In this document: one piece after another, positions 6,599 through 10,291 of the stretch
How the letters are laid out: every line of letters starts with the position of its first letter
Position numbering within the stretch: position 1 is the first letter of the stretch
The notes under the pieces: generated by a model
Told to the model about the DNA's origin: nothing
Seen by the model: the letters and a program-made list of their open reading frames with translations, nothing else
Databases searched by the model: none
Assembly (NCBI GenBank): GCA_946887155.1
Contig: CAMPKM010000077.1
Coordinates: forward strand, 1 to 10,291
Reading direction: 5' to 3'
Source: an uncultured Gemmatimonadota bacterium
GTDB taxonomy: Bacteria; Gemmatimonadota; Gemmatimonadetes; Gemmatimonadales; Gemmatimonadaceae
DNA: 10,291 nt
Position numbers and translations under genes: made by a program

Positions 6599-7510
6599 AT
6601 GATCCATACATCATTGCGTTTGGCGCTTGGCGCCATGGCGGCCCTGTCCGTCACGAGTACCGCCATGGCCCAGCTCAACGTCGTCACCAGCACCACCGAC
6701 CTCTACGACATCGCCAGCGCGGTTGGCGGCTCGCACATCAAGGCGACGCACATCGGCGAAGGGTATGAGGACCCGCACTTCGTGCAGCCGAAGCCGAGTT
6801 TCATTCTGAGGCTGCGGGACGCCGACGTGTGGGCGTACGTGGGGCTCGACCTCGAGATCGGCTGGATGCCGCTGCTGCTCGATGGCGCACGGAACAGCAA
6901 GATCAACGCCGGTGCACCGGGGCACATCAACGTGTCCACGGTGATACCCGTCCTCGACGCCAACCAGCGCACCGATCGCAGCCAGGGCGACGTCCACCCG
7001 TTAGGCAACCCGCATTACTGGCTCGACCCGGCCAATGCGCGGAAAATCGCGGTCCTGTTCCGTGACCGGTTCAGCCAGCTGGATCCGAAAAACGCCGCCG
7101 CCTACCGGGCGAACGCCACCGCCTTCGAGGCGAAGCTCGCCGCCGCCGAACAGGGGTGGGCGGCCGACCTGGCCAGCCTGAAGGGGAAACCGGTCGTGGC
7201 GTGGCACACGAGCTGGCGGTATTTCGCGGCCTACACCGGCCTGAACATCGTCGGCTTCATGGAGCCCAAGCCGGGCGTGCCGCCGTCACCGTCGCACCTC
7301 GCGTCGCTGGTGGCCACCATGAAGCAGACCGGCGCCAGAGCCATCATCATGGAGCCGTTCTATGACCGGAAAACCGCCGACAAGATCGCGCGCGAGACCG
7401 GAGCCAAGGTGCTGGTGGTCCCGCCGTCCGTGGGCGGCACGAAGGCGCTCACCGACTATGTCGCGGTCATGAAGAACGCCATCACCATGGTTGCCGGCGC
7501 CGTGCGATGA
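6599..7510 (+). CDS. znuA: Periplasmic metal-binding protein of a Zn/Mn ABC importer (ZnuA/TroA family, cluster A-I)
   Basis: This 303-residue protein captures a transition metal in the periplasm and delivers it to the permease encoded two genes downstream. Residues 1-24 form a signal peptide (cleavage after TAMA). No lipobox cysteine is present, so the protein should be soluble. Family hallmarks are seen in order: NVVTSTTDLYDIASAVGG, EDPHFVQPKPS with H60, GNPHYWLDP with H139, WHTSWRYF with H203, MEPKPGVPPSP, and EPFYDRKTADKIARETGAKV. Three His ligands are therefore present. The usual fourth ligand, the Asp of a C-terminal DPL-type motif, is absent; the aligned place reads VVPPSVGG. The long His-rich loop of many zinc-specific ZnuA proteins is also lacking, so Zn versus Mn is open. 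The Shine-Dalgarno GAGGAG (6585-6590) overlaps the stop codon of the barrel gene, suggesting translational coupling. The stop overlaps the ATPase start by 4 nt (ATGA). Confidence 0.9.
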   Translation: MIHTSLRLALGAMAALSVTSTAMAQLNVVTSTTDLYDIASAVGGSHIKATHIGEGYEDPHFVQPKPSFILRLRDADVWAYVGLDLEIGWMPLLLDGARNSKINAGAPGHINVSTVIPVLDANQRTDRSQGDVHPLGNPHYWLDPANARKIAVLFRDRFSQLDPKNAAAYRANATAFEAKLAAAEQGWAADLASLKGKPVVAWHTSWRYFAAYTGLNIVGFMEPKPGVPPSPSHLASLVATMKQTGARAIIMEPFYDRKTADKIARETGAKVLVVPPSVGGTKALTDYVAVMKNAITMVAGAVR

Positions 7511-8277
7511 CCGCACTCGTCTCCTTTCGTGACGCCGCGTTAGGCTATGGCCGCCACGCCATCCTGCGCGGCTTCACGCTCGACATCCTCGAACATGACT
7601 TCCTCGGGATCGTGGGGCCGAACGGCGCCGGCAAGACCACGATCCTCCGCACGTTTCTGGGCTCGCTCCGGCCGCTGGGCGGCACCGTGACCATCGCGCC
7701 GGGCCTGCGCTACGGCTACGTGCCGCAGCGCGATGCGGTGGACACGCTCTTCCCGCTCCACGTGCTCGAAGTGGTCCTGATGGGCCGCTACGACCGGATC
7801 GGGCTCGGGCGGCGCCCGACCGATGCTGACCGCGAGCTGGCACGCAACGCGCTCGACCGCGTCGGGATCGCGCACCTGGCCGACCGGCCGCTCACGGCCC
7901 TGTCGGGTGGCCAGCGGCAGCGGACCCTCATCGCCCGCGCGCTGGTCGGCGAGCCTAACGTGCTGGTGCTCGACGAACCCACCAACGGGATGGACCTGGT
8001 GGCGACGACCCAGATCCTGGGCCTGGTGCGCGACCTGCACGAGAAGACCGGGCTGACCGTCGTCATGGTCAGCCATGCCCTGAACGAAGTCGCCAACTAC
8101 GTGGAGCGGATCGCGCTGGTGCACCAGGGGGGCTATGTGGTGGGATCCGTCGGCGACGTCATGACCCAGGAATCGCTCAGCGAGATGTACGGCATCCCCG
8201 TCGAGGTGAGCTCGTTCGAGGGGCACCGGATCGTGCTCGCCAGGCGCCAGCACACCGGGGAACACCGGCATGCTTGA
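7507..8277 (+). CDS. znuC: ATP-binding subunit of Zn/Mn ABC importer
   Basis: The 256-residue cytoplasmic ATPase energises metal import through the adjacent permease. All nucleotide-binding motifs are intact: Walker A GPNGAGKTT (37-45), Q-loop Q74 (YVPQR), signature LSGGQRQR (132-139), Walker B VLVLDEP with catalytic E157, and switch H190 (VMVSHAL). The stretch LFPLHVLEVVLMGRY after the Q-loop is typical of the ZnuC/TroB/MntB branch. The start overlaps the binding-protein stop as ATGA and lacks a strong ribosome site of its own, pointing to coupled translation. The C-terminus ends HTGEHRHA, with three His in the last eight residues, an unusual tail for a nucleotide-binding subunit. The gene overlaps the permease gene by 8 nt. 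The zinc-specific symbol is by analogy. Confidence 0.93.
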   Translation: MTALVSFRDAALGYGRHAILRGFTLDILEHDFLGIVGPNGAGKTTILRTFLGSLRPLGGTVTIAPGLRYGYVPQRDAVDTLFPLHVLEVVLMGRYDRIGLGRRPTDADRELARNALDRVGIAHLADRPLTALSGGQRQRTLIARALVGEPNVLVLDEPTNGMDLVATTQILGLVRDLHEKTGLTVVMVSHALNEVANYVERIALVHQGGYVVGSVGDVMTQESLSEMYGIPVEVSSFEGHRIVLARRQHTGEHRHA

Positions 8278-9091
8278 TGCCGTCCTGCTGTTCCGCGAAG
8301 CGCTGTATGGATCCCTGATCATTGCCGTCACCTGCGCACTGTTAGGCGTCTACGTCGTCCTGCGCCGGATCGTCTTTGTCGGCGCGGCGCTGGCGCAGGT
8401 GTCGTCGGCCGGGATTGCCCTGGCGTACTGGCTGGCCGGACACGGCATTGCGACCGGACTGGCGTCGCACCCCGAAGCGCTGTCGCTGGCCGCAACCCTT
8501 GGCAGCGTGATGTTCTTCGCACGCACCGTTCGGGGACCCGTGCCGCCTGACGCGCGCATCGGTGTCTGGTACGCCGTCGCCGCGGCCGCCGGCATCCTGC
8601 TGATCGCGAAAGCCGCCGTCGGCGAGGCGCACGACATCTTCCTCCAGGGCAACATCCTCGGCATTACCACGTCCGACACGGTCGAGTTGCTCGTCGTCTG
8701 CATCCCGGTCGTGATCGCGCTGTTCGTCTTCCAGAAGGAACTGCTCTTCACGTCGTTCGATCCGGAGACGGCGCGGACGCTCGGCTATCGCGTCACCCTC
8801 TGGGACCTCGCGTTCTACCTGGTCCTCGGCGTCGTCATCTCCGTCTCGATGCAGTTCGCCGGCGTTCTCCTCGTCTTCAACTTCCTGGTCCTGCCGGCCG
8901 TGACGGGCCTGCTGCTGGCGCGCACCATGGGCGGCACGTTCCTCGTGTCGTTGGGGGCGGCGTTGCTGGCCGCCGTGGTCGGGTTCGCGCTGTCGATCCC
9001 GTTCGACCTGCCCACGGGCCCCGCGATGATCACCGTCTCCGGCGCGCTGGTCGTGCTGGCCTGGCTGGTGAGGAAGGCGCAGAAGCAATAG
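8270..9091 (+). CDS. znuB: Permease subunit of Zn/Mn ABC importer (ABC-3 family)
   Basis: This 273-residue inner-membrane protein forms the channel for the ATPase encoded just upstream. I count eight to nine hydrophobic segments, at about 12-31, 36-56, 69-84, 98-116, 137-155, 179-193, 196-217, 222-244 and 250-267, as expected for ABC-3 permeases. Family marks include FVGAALAQVSSAGIALAYW near the second helix, the cytoplasmic SFDPETARTLGY loop (162-173) that contacts the ATPase, and FNFLVLPAVTGLLLAR. Length is normal and there is no sign of damage. It shares 8 nt with the ATPase gene and is the last gene of the cluster; a large inverted repeat begins 2 nt after its TAG stop. Specificity (Zn2+ or Mn2+) cannot be read from the permease. 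Confidence 0.93.
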   Translation: MLDAVLLFREALYGSLIIAVTCALLGVYVVLRRIVFVGAALAQVSSAGIALAYWLAGHGIATGLASHPEALSLAATLGSVMFFARTVRGPVPPDARIGVWYAVAAAAGILLIAKAAVGEAHDIFLQGNILGITTSDTVELLVVCIPVVIALFVFQKELLFTSFDPETARTLGYRVTLWDLAFYLVLGVVISVSMQFAGVLLVFNFLVLPAVTGLLLARTMGGTFLVSLGAALLAAVVGFALSIPFDLPTGPAMITVSGALVVLAWLVRKAQKQ

Positions 9092-9092
9092 A

Positions 9093-9176
9093 GAGCAATG
9101 GGGTCAGACTCGATTGGAACGCCCAGGCGTTCGGTCAAGGTCAAGTCGGCTCCAATCGAGTCTGACCCCATTGCTC
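9093..9176. repeat. 26-bp perfect inverted repeat with internal hairpin (REP/MITE-like element)
   Basis: Arms 9093-9118 (beginning GAGCAATGGGGTCAGACT) and 9151-9176 are exact reverse complements over 26 bp, separated by 32 bp. The spacer carries its own palindrome, GAACGC-CCAG-GCGTTC (9117-9132), which competes with the inner end of the long stem. The element fills the gap between the permease stop (9089-9091) and the malic enzyme start (9193). In RNA it would form a very stable hairpin and could limit read-through or protect the transporter mRNA 3' end. It has no T-tract. The GGGGTCAGA core resembles dispersed repeats I have seen in metagenomic genomes, some near REP-associated transposases; this link is unverified. 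Confidence 0.9.
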
Positions 9177-9192
9177 CTCGCTATTTTCAGGG

Positions 9193-10291
9193 ATGAACCG
9201 CCAGGACGCGCTCGACTACCATAGCCTTCCACGACCCGGAAAGATCGCGGTCGTCCCCACCAAGCCCCTCGCCAACCAGCGCGATCTCTCGCTCGCCTAT
9301 TCGCCAGGCGTCGCCGAGCCCTGCCTGGAGATCGAGAAGGACCCCGAACAGGCGTATCGCTACACCGCGCGCGGCAACCTCGTCGCGGTCGTCACCAACG
9401 GCACCGCTGTCCTCGGGCTTGGCAACATCGGCGCACTGGCCGGGAAGCCGGTCATGGAGGGCAAGGGGAACCTGTTCAAGCAGTTCGCTGACCTCGACGT
9501 CTTCGACCTCGAGGTGAACTCACAGGACCCGGCCGACGTCATCAGGTTCTGCCAACTCCTCGAACCGTCGGTGGGCGGCATCAACCTCGAGGACATCAAG
9601 GCGCCTGACTGCTTCGTCATCGAGGAAGCGCTCCGGAAAACCTTGCGCATCCCGGTGTTTCACGATGACCAGCATGGCACGGCGATCATCACCGGCGCGG
9701 CACTGATCAACGCGCTGGATGTGGTGGGAAAGAAGATCGACGAAGTGAAGGTCGTTTTCTCGGGCGCCGGTGCCTCCGCCATCGCCAGCGCGATGCATTA
9801 CGAACGGCTGGGCGTCAGGCGCGAACACATCGTCATGTGCGACAAGGCCGGCGTGATCTTCGAGGGTCGGGTCGAGGACATGGATCCGTACAAGGCGCGC
9901 TTCGCAAGCAGCACCAAGGCCCGGACGATCGCCGAGGCGCTCGTCGGCGCCGACGTGCTGGTGGGCCTGTCGGCGGCGCGGGCTATTCCGAAGGAAATGA
10001 TCGCGCCCATGGCGCGCGACCCGATTGTTTTCGCGCTCGCCAACCCGGTGCCGGAGATCCTGCCGGAAGACGTCACTGCCATGCGTCCGGACGCGGTCGT
10101 GGCGACAGGCCGCAGCGACTATCCGAACCAGGTGAACAACGTCCTGTGCTTCCCGTTCATCTTCCGCGGCGCCATGGACGCGCGGGCGACCGAGGTGAAC
10201 GAAGAGATGAAGATGGCCGCCACCCGCGCCCTGGCGGCACTCGCGCGCGAGCCGGTGCCCGAGAGCGTCGCCCGGCGGTATGGACTCAAGC
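9193..10291 (+). CDS. maeB: NAD(P)-dependent malic enzyme, N-terminal 366 residues (3' truncated by window edge)
   Basis: The frame is open from ATG 9193 to the window end. Malic enzyme oxidatively decarboxylates L-malate to pyruvate and CO2, yielding NAD(P)H. Bacterial hallmarks are in place: YSPGVAEPC (36-44, catalytic Tyr), [14 protein letters not shown] (catalytic Lys region), [12 protein letters not shown] (metal ligands E133, D134), [13 protein letters not shown] (157-167, metal-binding Asp), the dinucleotide loop [10 protein letters not shown] (190-199), [13 protein letters not shown], and [23 protein letters not shown]. The sequence is close in style to MaeB. If it is MaeB, a phosphotransacetylase-like domain should follow outside the window, and without it the protein would be a short malic enzyme. 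In-frame TGA at 9163 with no start between fixes ATG 9193. No Shine-Dalgarno is visible. TATTTT (9182-9187) lies 5 nt upstream, so a leaderless transcript is possible. The large inverted repeat ends 16 bp before the start. Confidence 0.95.
   Translation, partial: MNRQDALDYHSLPRPGKIAVVPTKPLANQRDLSLAYSPGVAEPCLEIEKDPEQAYRYTARGNLVAVVTNGTAVLGLGNIGALAGKPVMEGKGNLFKQFADLDVFDLEVNSQDPADVIRFCQLLEPSVGGINLEDIKAPDCFVIEEALRKTLRIPVFHDDQHGTAIITGAALINALDVVGKKIDEVKVVFSGAGASAIASAMHYERLGVRREHIVMCDKAGVIFEGRVEDMDPYKARFASSTKARTIAEALVGADVLVGLSAARAIPKEMIAPMARDPIVFALANPVPEILPEDVTAMRPDAVVATGRSDYPNQVNNVLCFPFIFRGAMDARATEVNEEMKMAATRALAALAREPVPESVARRYGLK

Larger units (their letters stand above)
117..8347. repeat. Dispersed heptamer GTTAGGC / GCCTAAC, 11 exact copies
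   Basis: On the + strand GTTAGGC occurs at 117, 825, 1846, 5842, 6556, 7000, 7539 and 8341, and GCCTAAC at 2938, 3712 and 7953 (first base given). All eleven lie within genes, and nine are in the coding sense. Each is in the same codon phase: TTA-GGC (Leu-Gly) in sense, CCT-AAC (Pro-Asn) in antisense. Eight of eleven are preceded by C and three by T (YGTTAGGC). One-mismatch relatives are GTTAGGT at 540 and CCCTAAC at 5123. With about 66% GC, roughly one copy is expected by chance. Confidence 0.8.

Noticed and set aside
7540..8331. 263-codon - strand frame opposite the ATPase gene
   Set aside because: It is a shadow of an intact ABC ATPase with all motifs; no independent evidence supports it.
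8342..9088. 248-codon - strand frame rich in Arg, Asp, Glu, Gln and His
   Set aside because: This is the mirror of hydrophobic permease codons; the charged composition is the expected shadow of a membrane protein gene.
9093..9176. Intrinsic (Rho-independent) terminator
   Set aside because: The stem is far longer than usual and no T-run follows either arm. A stop-signal role is possible but the classical signature is missing.

Overview
The window is high-GC DNA (my estimate, mid-60s percent) from a diderm bacterium. The periplasmic solute-binding protein, the predicted outer-membrane barrel and the EnvC-type murein factor all imply an outer membrane. The large Ser/Thr kinase with a C-terminal TolB-like/TPR region, together with overall gene style, suggests Gemmatimonadota or a close relative. 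That placement is an impression from protein style, not a database result.

Layout. (1) 1-399 (+): 3' end of an EnvC/LytM (M23-fold) murein factor with degenerate metal ligands. (2) 400-537: spacer with a tandem 8-bp repeat. (3) 538-1392 (+): endonuclease IV (nfo) with a TTG start and all nine zinc ligands. (4) 1411-4548 (-): 1045-residue transmembrane Ser/Thr kinase, convergent with nfo. (5) 4549-4728: divergent intergenic region with a 13-bp palindrome. (6) 4729-9091 (+): a metal-acquisition cluster made of a small Cys/His secreted or anchored protein, an outer-membrane barrel with a His/acidic segment, a ZnuA/TroA-type binding protein, an ABC ATPase and an ABC-3 permease. The last four genes are tightly packed, with a 12-nt gap, a 4-nt overlap and an 8-nt overlap. 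(7) 9092-9192: spacer almost filled by a 26-bp perfect inverted repeat. (8) 9193 to the window end (+): N-terminal 366 residues of a malic enzyme.

How the genes work together. The cluster reads as a complete metal import route across both membranes: barrel for outer-membrane entry, periplasmic binding protein for capture, ATPase plus permease for inner-membrane import. The small Cys/His protein may be an accessory. Zn2+ versus Mn2+ cannot be decided from sequence alone. No metalloregulator gene (Zur, MntR) is present here.

The most unusual signal is compositional. The heptamer GTTAGGC (either strand) occurs 11 times, against roughly one expected from base composition, always inside genes and always in the same codon phase. 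All ten in-frame TTA codons in the annotated genes are followed by a glycine codon. This looks like a maintained short word rather than ordinary codon usage.
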